A DNA stretch of 64,000 nucleotides from Crocodylus rhombifer (GCA_038503035.1 JAVSML010021630.1:760928-824927), one strand, 5' to 3'. Shown: positions 33,264 to 46,360, counted from the stretch's first letter. Numbers and translations are program-made. The notes: generated by a model from the sequence alone, not told the origin.

Positions 33264-36200
33264 CATCTCAAATAGCTCCATCCACTAACTCCTAAAAAGA
33301 CACAAATGATGCCATCAGAAAGGAAGACACATTCTGCTAGAGGAGAAGAGACAGGCCCTTGAAGAAGGTGCATAGGCTCTATATCTAGACAATAATGGGG
33401 GATTAATTATTTGGCTATAGAGCAACTGCCACTTTTTATGATCAGGGTAAAATATAAGCTGAAAGCATCAGTGATTGGCTGTATACCACAGTTAAGACGA
33501 AAAAGATTGGGCTTGGCTCTCTATAGAGAAACGCTAGGGCTTGTGAAGGGGAGTGTGGACTCTGGCTTAAGACCAACAAAATATCTCATGTTTGGAAGGG
33601 GCTAAGTTGCTGAGAGAGCCAGAGGCATAGGTATGTACACATCTAGAAGCTCTGATAGTTGGCTTCTTGATAGATTCCCAATCTAGATGATTGGGAAAGC
33701 AGGGTTGAGGGTAATAAGCTAGGCCACCTAGTTCAGACAGGTGTTAGGAGACGTGGGGTTTGTCCTGCTCACTATGAAGGCCTGTAGCAGAGGCTGGGTC
33801 CTTAACCTCTCTGATGCTGTTGGAGAACTTCAGGTGAAATTTTGAATGGGCGAATGGAGAAGCTCCTGGAGCAGAAGTTGAAATAAAGACGCAGTGTGGA
33901 CCAAGAAGCTGGTGCTTCTTTGTTCTTCATATGGATGTTTGTAGCTAAAGCACAACTCCCCTGTTGAAAAGTGACTTCACACAGGACTTGTATCAGGGTC
34001 TTCAAGTCAGTGTATCCCTCTGTGGGCATGCAACCTGAGACTCAAAGAGCCTGGCCCAATGAAAGTGTGGAATTTCCTGCCATCTGAAAATGTCATCACT
34101 GCAAGGTACCTCAAACCATAGGTGATGCGTAAGTGCTGACAGTGACAGCAACTCTGTGCTGCCACTGCCCCTGCCCCAATGGCTGCCAGGCATTAGATCT
34201 GGCCAGGCTGCAGTCCCATGCCCTGCATCCAGGTGTCAAACTGGGCACTGCAATCATTAGTCACTTGTAAGAATCTGGGCCTGATGCAGTTGTTTTCCAC
34301 AAAGCACTAAATTTTATGTAAAATAAAATTTTGCATTAAAAAAGAGTGTATTTACCACCGTTTCTGCTTTCATGTGGGTGTGTTTTCAATCAGGGGTGAA
34401 ATTTAAAAGCATACTTACAGAAGGAAAAGAAGGTTCTTGCTCCTTAAGATGAGTGATGTTAGAAGGTATGATTGGAAAGTGAAGCACTGACATCAACATA
34501 TGCTGGGGAAGGGTCTTCACCCAAGCAAAAAGTGATCTTCATCAATATAACCTAATCCGGCATGAACACAATCTATTCAGAACACAGACAATAAATGTTT
34601 TGTACTTACAAGCTGTATTTCTCCCACTTGTGGTATTTATGTCTTGAGGATAAAAACAGTGTAATCTTCAAGTCATTACTCGCTAGTAGTGGCAGCTGAA
34701 ATGACTTACTAAGTCAAATATGCTATGTTATTGCACAGTGTCCGCATTTCATTTTTCCCTTTAGCTTGGGTAAGAATAGTCTTAAATGGCATAAGACTAT
34801 TCTTAGATCCATTACTGAGTGCACCAATGGCCTGCTCAGAAGTCTAGTGGCACACTAAAACTAGGGCAGTTTTTCCTAGTTGCAAAGTTATAAAATCACA
34901 CTCTTTGAAAACATGTCAGCAAGTTTTGATGCAGCTTTGCTCATTTTAGATTTAACTTATAGCAGAATTAAGGTTCTACCTACTTCCCATTAAATGCAGT
35001 TTTGGTCTTGGTATGGCATTTTCACTTTCAAGGACTGGCTTTCAATAATGTGCCATCCCCTACCAGTGCTGTTATCACAAAATCAGCTACAGCTGCTAAG
35101 TGAACAGACTTCTAGAAATAAAACTGATGGCTAAAGGATTCAAACTACATAAACCCTCTTCCCTACTCACAGGCATGTCCTCTGCCTCTACAATAATGGC
35201 CACATGTTAGACCATGCCCTGTTATTTGAATTCTTCCTCTTCAACCTGCTGTCCTGTGTTTGCCTTTACCTATCTTCCGTCTCAAACTGTGAGTTGTGAA
35301 TGTTTGTAATGCTGGAGTGCAGGAGGAAGGCAGTGCAATAAATGGGGATGACAGAAACCTGTACTCTGCAAGGTGAAGAGGGCAGAATTAAGATCTTAAT
35401 TTGGTATATGGTGGTTCTGGAAAGGTTTAGACCTGTGGGCACAAGAGTCAGTGAGATGCGATATTGGGTGAGTTACATCTGTTCCAGGCCTCTCTGATGC
35501 ACAGGGACATGGGATCACTCTGAATCTGGTCTAAAAAACCAGTACCAGAGTCTATTTTTTATATCCTTAGCTCTCCATCTACTAGTCTGTGACTCTGGCT
35601 GGTTTATACCATGCGTAGTCTTCTACGTAGCCCAGAGGGAGGGTCGAGGAGAAAAAATATCTTGTTTCTCACTTCTGTACAGTAGCACATTGAGCATAAG
35701 AAGGATCAGGGCAATGCTGGGGGTGAGAAGGAGTGGAAAAGAAGCTGCCTTTCAGTATTGCAAGTTCCAAAAGCAAGGCCACCCTTTCAGGTAAAACCTT
35801 TGTGTAGAAATAGGCAGCAGAGGAAGCCAAATAGTGTGGTGACTGACACTACCTGAAGAAACTGAGATGGGAGCCACAGGTTCATTTCTGAATCACGGAG
35901 ATGGCAGACATGGAGTCTGAGGCATTAGCAGAATGACCTGAGCTAACAAAACACCTCTGTAATGTAGCTGGAGCTGGAATTAGTGTCTGGCTTGGGGGAG
36001 CCCTAGACTCTGCTTCTGCTTCTCTCTCTCTCACCTGCTTCCATGTTTGATACCTGAAGAACTGTATTGTGGACTGTGGGCTAGAGCCCTATGTATATTT
36101 CTGCACTGAATCCCTCTGTCATCCTGCCCTGTAGAAACCCTTCCCCTAACCTGTTTACTTTCCCTTTATCTTATCTATCCCCTACCCATAGTGACTTAAA

Positions 36201-36539
36201 TCCCACTTAATCCCACACTGACTACTGGAGGGCTTTTTTAGCCCATCAGTTCAATGTAGGCACTGCCCCTCAGGCTGCTAGAAAGGAATAATAAATGACG
36301 TCTGATACCACAAATTCTGCCTGCAAAAAAAGCTGATTTTCCCTGTTCCCATTACTTCGTCAGCCGGCCCAGGTGGTATCCTGCTCTTGCTGTAGGGCTC
36401 AGAATGGCAGTACAGTACATCCTTGGAGGGACACGGTTTCTCCTTTCTGAGCATGGCAGCACCTGTAGATCTTCATCAAGTCACTCAGGATATGCCCTAT
36501 CCAAAGCACAGCACACTCACTGGAACAGCTGCCAAATTA

Positions 36540-36700
36540 CCTCGATTGCTTTTATCCACTTCATTAAGAAAAAGAGTAGCAAGCTCATCAGTGGTCTGTG
36601 GGCCTTCCCTAGGGTACAGGTTATGCGTCAGACTCTGCAGCTGTTTCTTGCTGATGGTGCCAGAGGTTAAGATCTGATATAGTCCTAGGAAGAAGGGTAA
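36540..36700 (-). pseudogene. Coding-like block with an EF-hand-like segment, unidentified
   Basis: On the minus strand a cttcttcctag acceptor-like site (near 36691) precedes an open stretch that includes LTSGTISKKQLQSLTHNLYP and then LFLNEVDKSNRG, ending at a possible donor gtaatt (near 36546). The D-K-S-N-R-G piece resembles the start of an EF-hand loop. I do not recognise the protein. It may be one exon of a decayed or lineage-specific gene, or chance. Confidence 0.3.
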
Positions 36701-36968
36701 TAAAGCCATCTGTTACATTCTGATTGTCTCCAAAACTAGTCAGTTCTTGGTCCAGTGCCTTGTAATGTGAACTTTTCTCTCACTGTTCCTGGTTGTAGAA
36801 CTGACATGGCATAGATTCAGGTTGATCTCTTTCCAAATGGCAGTGGTGATTGATTGGAAAGCTGAGAAGTGGTCAATGTTGCTCTTATTTCAGCAGAGTA
36901 TGTTCTTTGATGTTTAAATGGAGCCACATTCTTTTGCCAAGGCAGCTAAACTGTCCTATGGCTTGGAT

Positions 36969-37154
36969 CGGGGTGGGCAAAATGTGGCCCGGGGGCTGGA
37001 TGCGGCCCACCAGGTCATTCTATCCAGCCTGCAGGGCCCCTAAAAAATTTACAAAATTAATATTAATCTGCCCTGGGCTGCCTGTCATGCAGCCCTCGAT
37101 GGCTTGCCGAAACTCAGTAAGTGGCCCTCTGCCCAAAATAATTGCCCACCCCTG
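36969..37154. mobile_element. hAT-like MITE, 186 bp
   Basis: Starts cggggtgggcaa and ends ttgcccacccctg, inverted terminal repeats differing by one base. A perfect 8-bp duplication GCTTGGAT flanks it (36961-36968 and 37155-37162). The interior gtggcccgggggctggatgc is typical of hAT short elements in amniotes. No coding capacity. Confidence 0.88.
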
Positions 37155-37275
37155 GCTTGGATGCTATCAATTATGCCAGGATCTCTTGTCTCATCTAAAG
37201 AGATGTCATACCCATGGTCTAGTGGTTTTGTGAAAAACCTCAGCTGCCTTTCAAAAAAGAAAATATTCACAGTGG
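37155..37275 (-). pseudogene. Coding-like block interrupted by the hAT insert, unidentified
   Basis: The minus-strand frame reads FFERQLRFFTKPLDHGYDIS and continues DETRDPGIIDSIQA up to the hAT duplication. It has a protein-like composition but no homology I recognise. It lies upstream, in the minus-strand sense, of the 36540-36700 block and could belong to the same relic. Confidence 0.25.
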
Positions 37276-37379
37276 AGTTCTTAACTGCATTTTGCTTATC
37301 TAGCCTCCCAACTATTTCTAGGTGCTGGTATGTTCCCCTGACTCATAGTGTTGATGGTAGTGTTATAAGGGGTGATTAA

Positions 37380-39010
37380 GACCCACCCTCCTCCAAGCTG
37401 GCTGCATTTCAGTGATGGCTGAAGTTAAGGCTGATTATAGAATTCTTGATAGAGAATGCTGTGAGTAAGCCTGGCTGAAAACCTACAGTCACGTCACTCA
37501 AATAGGAAAATAACTAAATGAGCTGTAGTGAATAATTACTTGGTATATTATTCATTATCAGATATTGATTGTTACAAATTTCTCTCTATATTACAGTAGC
37601 GTTTAGTAGCTCCAACTGAGATCAGGACCCCTTTGTGTTAGATACTACATATGCAGGCACATACACATACACATTTAAGTTACAGGGCTCTTACCTGTCA
37701 GAGTACACCAGGTGTAGAACATACATTGGAATAATTCTAGCAAAACAGTCTCCACTTCATGTACATAAATACCGGATTTAAATGTGCAGTGTTTCAACAG
37801 ATGGCAATGTTATCTAGGATAAGCATATCCCAAGTACAGAGTCAGTGGGGAGAAATGATGTCTTAACAAAATTTAAGATAGTTGTGATTTGACTTGGTCT
37901 CCAGGGATGAGTGAGATGCTTTGAGATCAGTTTACTAATGAAGCCAAATGCAGTACCCCTGGCAGACTACTTGCCAGCAGGTGCCATAAGCAAAAAGAAA
38001 ACAAATGAGATAACACAAGATCCAGCAAACAGAGCCCTGGGTAGGTTGGAATTTGAGGGTACTGCTTCTATTTCTCATTCTGCAACTACCCTGCTAAGTG
38101 ACCTTGGGCAAGTTATTTTACCTCCTTTCTAGTTCAGAAATCAGAACTTCCTTTCAGTTGGTACAACCTGATCATTTCCAAACAGAGTGCCCACTGGATG
38201 GCACTATTGTTACTGTCTAAATCACAATCCCATTCTGAAAATAGGGGCATCATGCCTACTAATTGTAACATCTGCACATATATGGGGCTTGCCTAAGATA
38301 CTGATTTTAGTTCTGTTATTAAACTGATCTCACACACCGTTTGTTTAATTTCCCAGAGATCTTGAGTAATTTGAATGACACCTGTCTTAAATTTTATTAA
38401 GCCATTTGCTTCCTTCACTGACTCAGCTTTTTTGTGCTTGAGATATACCTGTCTTAGTTAACCCTAATCTGTGCATGTAATGCCTGTGCAAAAGAATATG
38501 GGGAACAGGCAGGATATTTTAATAGGCTCAAGTAGGTTCTGGGTTTCTCAAGGAGTCAGGAGGCTGGAATTTCAGCAACTTAATAGATGCATAATGTCGA
38601 CCAGCTTAGCAGTGGATATGGAATTTCCTAAAAGGCAAAATTCAGAAGGCCCAGAGACTTGTTGTCTGTCCAAGATCCACAGTGACTGAATTGAAACTAG
38701 GTCCAACCACTTCACTTCCTGGCCCTAAAGATAAGGCTACTACAGATGAAAACTGGATTTGCAGCTGGATTCACAGCTAGTGTAAATCAACACAGGCCAT
38801 GTCTGAATAGCATGATACAGTTCTGTGTACTAAGAGTCCCACGTAGCTCATGCATCACAGTCTGCACAGTGCTGTGATACTCAATGCTAGCTCTGCATGT
38901 GCTAGCTCTAGGGTCAGGAGCAGTATTAGCTGTGTTTGTGGGGTGTTCTGCTGGGGCTAACCAGCCCTCCTGAGAAGCAGGGTATATTAGTGTGATACTC
39001 CACCCAAGCC
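37380..39010. other. Stretch without recognised gene
   Basis: Contains a MIR-like fragment at 38060-38130 and possibly another near 38640-38730. Nothing else is supported. Confidence 0.4.
38060..38130 (+). mobile_element. MIR-like SINE relic
   Basis: ctaagtgaccttgggcaagt, then attttacctcctttct, matches the conserved MIR core and its downstream pyrimidine-rich part. Confidence 0.75.
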
Positions 39011-39400
39011 ATAGGTGCTGACTTTTATTTTTACTGGGGCGAAGAGGGGGCTAGGGTGGCCACATGGTTTGCTTATGCAGACGTAGGCTAGGTTTGCTTA
39101 TGCACACATGCATGTGGTGGCCCCTGCCTCCCACTTTGTGCAGCCCCTTGCTGCCTAGAACTCTATTAGCTTGGAAAAGAACCCCTGCCATTTCCTATGT
39201 TTTCCACAGTGAACAGAAAACCCAGATTTCTGTACGATACCAGGAATATGGGACAAATGCTGTCTCAGAGTCATGTGGTCTGGGATCGGGACTTTATGGT
39301 TCCATGACTGTCCCATCCATTTAGGGATGGGTGGTCACCCTACCCTCTTCCTGAGGAGGGCACGGCCCTTGAGCCCCCATGTACTTGGTCCCTATGACCC
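39011..39400 (-). mobile_element. Unclassified interspersed repeat, copy 2
   Basis: The reverse complement of both edges of 9470-10322: ataggtgctgacttttattt at the left and gggtggtcaccctacc...cttcctgagg at the right. The interior is shorter and different. Confidence 0.6.
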
Positions 39401-39467
39401 AAGCTAACATGGCCACACTGCTGCTGGTAGGTGAGCTGACTCATTCAGAACTAGCCTGGGTATCACT

Positions 39468-39720
39468 GGGTGGTCTACAAATGCACTTTAATGTGCATAG
39501 CCTCTTCTAATGCGCATTAAATTGGTGCATAAAAAACTGAGCTAATATGCTAAAGTGCAGTAGAATAGGCTACTGCATATTACGTGTCACCTAAAATGTG
39601 TGTACTTGCGCTACAGGACATTAGCGCAGCCTAATGTGCATTTATTTAGTACCTGATATTGGAGGTACTAAATTTAATGAACATTAGGAAAAGCTCACTA
39701 ATATACATGTAGACTTGCCC
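39468..39720. mobile_element. MITE-like element of the gtctaca family
   Basis: Left gggtggtctacaaatgcac and right tacatgtagacttgccc are inverted. The interior has the same aatgtgcat/atgcgcatta motifs as 5517-5763. Confidence 0.55.
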
Positions 39721-40982
39721 ACTATGTGGCACTGCATTTGAGTCGTTTAGATCTAAGTAAAGCTGTCTTGTGCAGTTTTTCTCTGGAAAATCCCCATTGG
39801 CTCTATACAGGGCTTTCAGGGCTCCCTGCTCTAACCATTTTGCTTGGGATGTAAAAGGGCTGCAGGGATAAGGATCTTAGCTGTACATCTTAATTCTTTC
39901 TAGTTTGCATCCTATAGCCACAGCAGTTTCAGACTGTACTATCTTATGGACTGTATAACTACATGAGTTCCTCCCTTTTGTTTTATATCATACAAAATCA
40001 TATCAATATACTTAATATGTCTTTTGAGAATGCTTTTACTAGTAATACAAACACATGGAATTTAGAGCTTTGACATACAATAATTTTGGGCGGGTCCTGG
40101 AGCTCTTAACACCTGGACTGTCTGCACATGTTACCACTTGAAACTAGTTTTAAGCACTCGTTAAGTGACTCTGTCCTGCTGCCAGGGACACATTCAGTGC
40201 CCTGGCTGGGCAGTGCATGCCCTTGCCCCACTCCCTTCCTTACCATGGGAGCCTCAATCTGCTCCCCCCATGACCCTTCCCTCCCCGCCGCAGATTTACC
40301 GGCCAGATATTGCTCTCCAAGCTGCAGGGCTGCGTTCCTGGCCCCACGCTTGGAGGCACGCAGCATTTATCGGTGACATTATTGCCTACATGGGCCAAAA
40401 AAAGCCGATTCCTGATAATGTTAATTTTCCTTTTATTGGTGCTGATCCAATATGGACCAATATATTGGCACACCTCTAGCAGTCAACATTTGTGTGGCTC
40501 AGTGAATAACATGTAACAAGGCCCTTACAGATTTATGTTTCAAAACCTACTTAAAGAAGAATGTCATCCTGATTATGTATTCTCTTTTCTCTTAGAATCA
40601 TGGTATTAACAGACAGACAAATACCCTGGTGTGATTTAGACTTCATTTTGTATACTAACGTAAATTACATTTGAATCAGGAATACATAGATTTACAGCTA
40701 TCAAAGGGAACTGCCTTCATCTGGTAAGCCTATTCATTTTTAATCTATAGTTGCCCCCAAAAGAATACAGGCAAGCAAAACATAATGTGGTGTAAAGCAC
40801 ACCAGGAGAGATTTAGCAGAGCAATTCTCACCTGAATTGTGCAAAATTATGGTGGTTAAGGGGATTGTGACAGTGGTATGCTTACTGCACCAGTGTGAAT
40901 GTTTTATCTGTCTATATCCTCGCCATAGCGTGAAAACAGAAATTACAAGGTGAAGTCACTCATAAGCAAGTTCTGATGGAGC

Positions 40983-41478
40983 TTATCCTTGAAACAATTC
41001 ATCCTTCAGCATAAACAAGTGTGTTGACAAGCTTTCAATGACAACATATTGCTCATTCTTGTATGTTGATTTCAGAGACCTTATTTTATTGATTGGATCA
41101 ATACCCACCCTCTGAAAAATGGGTTCCCTTAGAGTGTCAAATTTGGCACAGAAACACCAAGCACCCAAAACTTCTTGTCACTCTTCTGAAAAACTTGGAG
41201 ATGGCTGTTAATGTGTTTTGCTGTCTCCTGTTAGGAGGGATGTTCAAGCACACTGTCTTTAGTTAGGTTATTTGGCCTTGGGCTGGAAAAATCCCTGTTG
41301 ATTTTGCATGGAAATATACCTCTGCAGGGATTTCCTCTGAAGTTTTCTGTAAAATTGAGACTTCTGCCATTAGAACTCTTAGCAACTTGGCTCTCCAGGC
41401 CTCTTTCACATTCTTAACTGCCTTGAACAATTCACAATGAAAGAAACACTTTGCATTACTCTTTAAATAGTGTAGCAC
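40983..41478 (-). pseudogene. Coding-like minus-strand blocks, unidentified
   Basis: 41478-41263 is open and reads like protein (FHCELFKAVKNVKEAW, then RVLMAEVSILQKTSEEIPAE). 41168-40983 is a second open segment (RVGIDPINKIRSLKSTYKNE), separated by a frame change. I do not recognise a family. They could be remains of a processed pseudogene, a DNA transposon or chance. Confidence 0.25.
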
Positions 41479-42326
41479 AGCTCTAACAGGTTTGATTTCA
41501 GTCTTTTAAAGAATTTTTCTGTGAGATCTCAGATGACTCCTTTCAAACTGTTGGTGCTACAGACACAGTTTGAGCTGATTTTTTTGAAGGGGGAGATGAA
41601 AGTAGGCAGAGTATAGTTCAGTCAGATGAGTTCTAGGGGCCGAAAGGCAAATGACAGTCTAATTTGCCAACTGAGCCCTAGCAGGTTTTGTAGCAAAAGA
41701 TCTACTTGTTGCTGCTGCAAAACACAATTCTGTTTGATATTTTTCAAGAGAGGTGACCTCTTTCTAATGCCCAGTCATATTTCTGCAGATACAAATGCAA
41801 CAGTCTTTAGCCTCATGCAGTTTTATTAGCAAATCTTTCCTCAACTATTTTACAATGTGTTGTATAAAAACACTGCACAGAGATTTGGTTAATTGGAATT
41901 CTGCCCCCCAATAACATACCTTGTAAATCTATCCATTGGTAGCTAATAGCATATTGCTGTAACAAAGCAAGTACAGCACATTTTCCAAGAGAAATTTGCT
42001 ATGAAAGGTGAGTAGAGAGAGTTTGAGTGTTTTATCAAGGCTCCTTGTACACAAGAGTAATGCATGTTTCAGCAACCTGCATCAGATGTACCAGTGAATT
42101 CACCATCTTTAACTAATTCTCATTCACCTGGGGCAAGATCTGCTAGTCCAAGTCACCAGGAGTGAAATCACTGCACAAGGTACCAGCATCTTGGGTTTGG
42201 TAAAAAGGCTATTTTCCTCCTTCGTCCTGTCATCAGAAATGAGTGTCTGGAGCCCAAGCAACCAGTAAATGATGACCAGGAAGACATGTGGAAGGAAACT
42301 GCATTTCCCTGTGTGTGCTTCTAAAG

Positions 42327-45300
42327 CAGTGGTGCCTAATCTCGGGGCAGGCTTAGGAAGACGGGGGCACAGGTGGTCTTCTCATCAATCCTACTGGTCA
42401 GTGGTCATGATCAGCATCACAGCACCTGCATTAGAGAAGTCAGCCTGTAGCCCCAGAGTTGGTGTCATCAAGCAAGTTTTGGCTTCTTCAATCACGATCT
42501 GAACTTCCACGAAAGGGGCACCCTGGGGCATGATGGCCTTTATCTCTCTTTAACAGGTAAGAGTCTGTTCTCTTAGAGGTTGGCTGATCTCCTACACAGG
42601 GCTTTAAACTAGGTTCACCAGGGGCTGGGGATGCGGACAGCCTATGATCAACAAACCATGAGCCATGCACTGGAACAGCACACGTAAGTACTAAGGGCAT
42701 CAGGACAGGGGGGCACCAAAGGCACCCATCAGAGGGCTCAAATGTCTACACTAATGCTAGAAGCTTGAGGAACAAGCAGGAAGAACTCACACTCTTGCTT
42801 GCAAACAAGGATGTCGATCTAGTTGGGCTAACTGAAAATTGGTGAGACCCTACCCACAATTGGGCAATAAGCATTGTGGGCTGTAGGCTGTACAAATGAG
42901 ATAGAGAAGGAGAAAAGGGAGAGGTATTGCTCTTTACGCGAAGGAGCAATATACACCTTCCATAATCAAGATGGGATCAGAGAAGGGACAAATTGAGGTA
43001 TTGTGGGCCTGAATGCAAGGGTGTCTGGGGGGAAAGGGACTTAGCAGTGAGGGTCTACAACAGGCTGCCACATCAGGAGGAGGAGTTGGACCTGGAATTC
43101 TTCAGCAGTCAGCTAGATCCAACTGTTCACATGCATACAGGACCTTCACCTAACACGGTCCCACTAGGGGAAACACCTTACTGACTTGGTCCTGGCTACA
43201 GGGGATGATTTGGTGGGGGATCTACTGACACAAGGTAACCTAGGGAACAGTGAACATCACTTGATTGAATTCACTATCTGGCAAAGGGTGGAAAAGATAA
43301 CCAGTAGGGCAGAAGTGCTAGACTTCAGGAAGGCTAACTTCAGTGTGCTCAGGAGATTAGTTAGTAAGGCATTGAAGAACAGGAGAATTGGTGAAATAGG
43401 AGTCCAGGAAGGGTGGTTGTTCCTAAAGGGAGCAATCCTACAGGCACAGAAGGAGATAATCCCTTTGCACAGGAAAGGGGCAAAGGGGCCAAGAAACCCT
43501 CTTGGCTGAACAGGGAAGTTCAGAAAAGCCTAGGGGCAAAAAAAGAGGTGTATAGGCTGTAGAAGCAAGGGTAGCTACCAAGGTGGAGTATACCTACTTG
43601 GCCTGCACTTGCAGGGAGACAGTCAGAAAGGCCAAAGCAGCAATGGGACTTAGGCTGGCACCAAAAATTAAAGACAACAAAAAGTCCTTCTTCAGGTATA
43701 TAGGGAGCAAAAAGAAGGCACAGGGTAGCATAGGCCCCCTACAAGACAAACTAGGGCAATTAGTGACAGAGAGGGGGGACAAAGCTGAGCTCGTCAATGA
43801 GTTTTTTGCCTCTGTATTCCTAAACTTGGATGAGGACATGTCTCCCAACTGGACTGTAGACAGGCATAAAGGGGAAACCAGCCCACCAACTGTTAGCACT
43901 GACTTAGTGAAGAGACACTTGGAAGGGGAGGAAGGAGGATCCAGGTAACTATAGACTGGTTAGTCTCACCTCTATCCTCAGGAAAACCTTCGAAAAAATT
44001 ATTAAGGATCACATTTGTGGGAGTCCAGTGGGGAAAGCAATGCTAAAGGGCAACCAGCATGGATTCATAGCAGGCAGATTCTGCTTAACTAACCTTGTTT
44101 CTTTTTATGACCAGGTCACAAAATACTTAGATGCAGGAATCAAGTGAGATATCATCAACTTGGATTTTAAAAAGGCCTTTGATACAGTATCTCATTATAT
44201 TCTCATAGATAAACCGAGCAACTGTGACATAGATTAATACACAGTCAGGTGGGTGGCAAATTGGCTTAGGGGTCACACCCAAAGAGTGGTGGTTGATGGG
44301 TCAGTATCGACCTGGAAAGATGCGGGCAGTGAAGTCCCGCAAGGCTCGGTCTTTGCACTGGTGCTGTTCAATGTCTTCATCGGTGACTTGGATGAGGGTT
44401 TGGAAAGCACTCTGTCCAAATTCACAGAGGACACCAAATTATAGGGTTAAGTTACCACACCAGAGGGAAAGGAATGAATTCAGGTGGACCTGGACAGGTT
44501 GGAAAAATGGGTGGAACAGAATAGGATGTAGTTCAAGATGGACAAATGCAAGGTGCTGCACCTAGGAAGAAGGAATCACCAGCACACTTACAGGCTGAGG
44601 GAGGACTTCCTCAGCAGCACTGCAGCAGAAAGGGATCTTAGAGTCACTGTTGACTCCAAGATGAACATGAGTCTTCAATGTGATGAAGTGATCAGTAAAG
44701 CTAACTGCAATTTATCATGCATTAGAAGGTGTGTGACAAACAGGTCCAAGGAGGTGATACTTCCCCTTTATGCAGCCTTGGTCAGGCTGCAGTTGAAGTA
44801 CTGCATCCAGTTTTGGGAGCCACACTTCATGTGGACAACCTCAAGAGGGTTCAGAGGAGAGCCACTCGTATGGTTAGGGTCCTGCAGGCAAAGCCCTACA
44901 AGGAGTGATTGAGGGCTGTGGATCTCTTCAGCCTCTGGAAGAGAAGGCTGAGAGGGGATCTTGTAGCCCCCTACAAATTCATCAGGGGGGACAGCAAGGA
45001 ATAGGAGATGCTCTGTTAACCAGGGGACCTCTTGGAGTAACTAGGAACAACAGCTACAAACTGACAGAGAGTAGATTTAGGTTAGTCATCAGGAAGAACT
45101 TCTTCACAGTAAGGGTTGCATAATCTGGAATGGGCTTCCAAGGGAGGTGGTGCTCCCCCTACCTTGGGGGTCTTTAAGAGGAGGCTGGACAGGCACTTGG
45201 CTGGGATTGTCTGACCTCAGTGCTCTTTCCTGCCCAGGGCAGGAGGTTGGACTCAATGATCTGCTGGGTCCCTTCTGACCCAAACATGCATGAATCTATG

Positions 45301-45781
45301 AATCTTCTGACCCCGCTGGCCAGATAAATGGTGTGGGGATTGGTCTCTGGGTCTGTGCATGGGACTGGTCCATGGTTGTGATCTCACGTAGATGACCTCA
45401 CTCACCTAGATCTGGATGTGCACAGACCTAATCCTGATGCATGCTGGCCCGATTCTGTCCTGAATGTGTCTGCACCCTGGCTTGACCCCATGTGCCTGGA
45501 TGCAGTTGTATGCTGCCCCATCCCCATGTGCTGAATGTGGCCAGAAACTGGCTGGACCCCATGTGCCCAGATCTGGCCGTGGAGCAATCCCATTTACTGG
45601 GGCAAGGCCACAGGCCTCCCATGGGTCTGAAAATTTGGCAGCAGGAAATCAGTAATTAATGTTGCCACTACTCCCCTAGTACCAAATTTCCAGACTCGTG
45701 AGGAGCCCTGTAAGCCAGATTCCACGCAGGCCAGCTCCATTGGCTGGATCAGGCCCATGGGTAAGATTTTGAGCACCGCTG
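42327..45781. mobile_element. Probable hAT-like element with a CR1 inserted
   Basis: Starts cagtggtgcctaa and ends ttgagcaccgctg, which are short inverted repeats. Flanks TTCTAAAG (42319-42326) and TTCTAAGG (45782-45789) match 7 of 8. The CR1 at about 42540-45300 lies inside, leaving about 0.7 kb of non-coding interior. Confidence 0.55.
42540..45300 (+). mobile_element. CR1 LINE, 5'-truncated and internally deleted
   Basis: The ORF2 endonuclease region is visible near 42716-42850 (NARSLRNKQEELTLLL ... VDLVGLTENW). The linker and RT follow in broken frames (43186-44440). The RT core reads EVPQGSVFALVLFNVF and KFTEDTKL, where active CR1 has FADD. Compared with the CR1 at 52 kb, about 175 bases around the start of the RT are missing at about 43930. 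The 3' end is aatctatgaatctt. Confidence 0.9.
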
Positions 45782-46122
45782 TTCTAAGGCATGGTGCCTT
45801 CTAGGGATATACACTGTATCTTGCACAGGAATATGGCTAAAGTCTCAGCCTATTCAATAGGTTTGCAGAATAGTAGCTGACCAGCTTTGTGTTCAGCAAC
45901 AGTCAGACATCATGGAGCTGAGCTGAAGGAGTTTCATAGCATCACAGCTGTGTGTTCATGTTGCTGAAGAATACAAGAGAAGCTGGGCTTTTCAAGGCAG
46001 ATAAAGTAAGGGAGGAACCCAGTTGCAATGGGAAGTGGATTCCTTGTTCCCTTTGAAAAATGCTGCTGGTTGGAACTGGGACACATGATGGTGGGAGAGT
46101 CAGGGTAGATCTAGAATTCACT

Positions 46123-46360
46123 GGGTGCATCTGCACATTCATTAATGCTCCATAGTGCAGTAAGTTTAGTACCTGGACAACCAAGTACTGAATCAATGTG
46201 CAGTAACCAGCACTGGTGTACGAGGTTGCTCGGATGTTAACTGTGCAGTAGCCTAATACTACTGTGCAGTAGCGTTTTAGCCTGGGTTTTTGCCTGGCAT
46301 CCCACTGCGCAGTGTTTTTAGGCTATTGCACAGTTAGTGTCTCCTGTAGATGGACCCCCT
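46123..46360. mobile_element. MITE-like element of the gtctaca family
   Basis: Left gggtgcatctgcacattc and right ctgtagatggaccccc are inverted. The interior carries repeated gtgcagtagc/ctattgcac motifs. Confidence 0.5.

Larger units (their letters stand above)
30710..36400. other. Long stretch without recognised gene
   Basis: It contains a decayed hAT-type fragment near 32270-32400 (tggcctgcaagccagatccagccc), a MIR-like piece at 32735-32830 and a perfect small hairpin at 33228-33263. The segment near 31270-31480 resembles an old LINE relic but could not be assigned. Elsewhere I see nothing supported. Confidence 0.4.
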
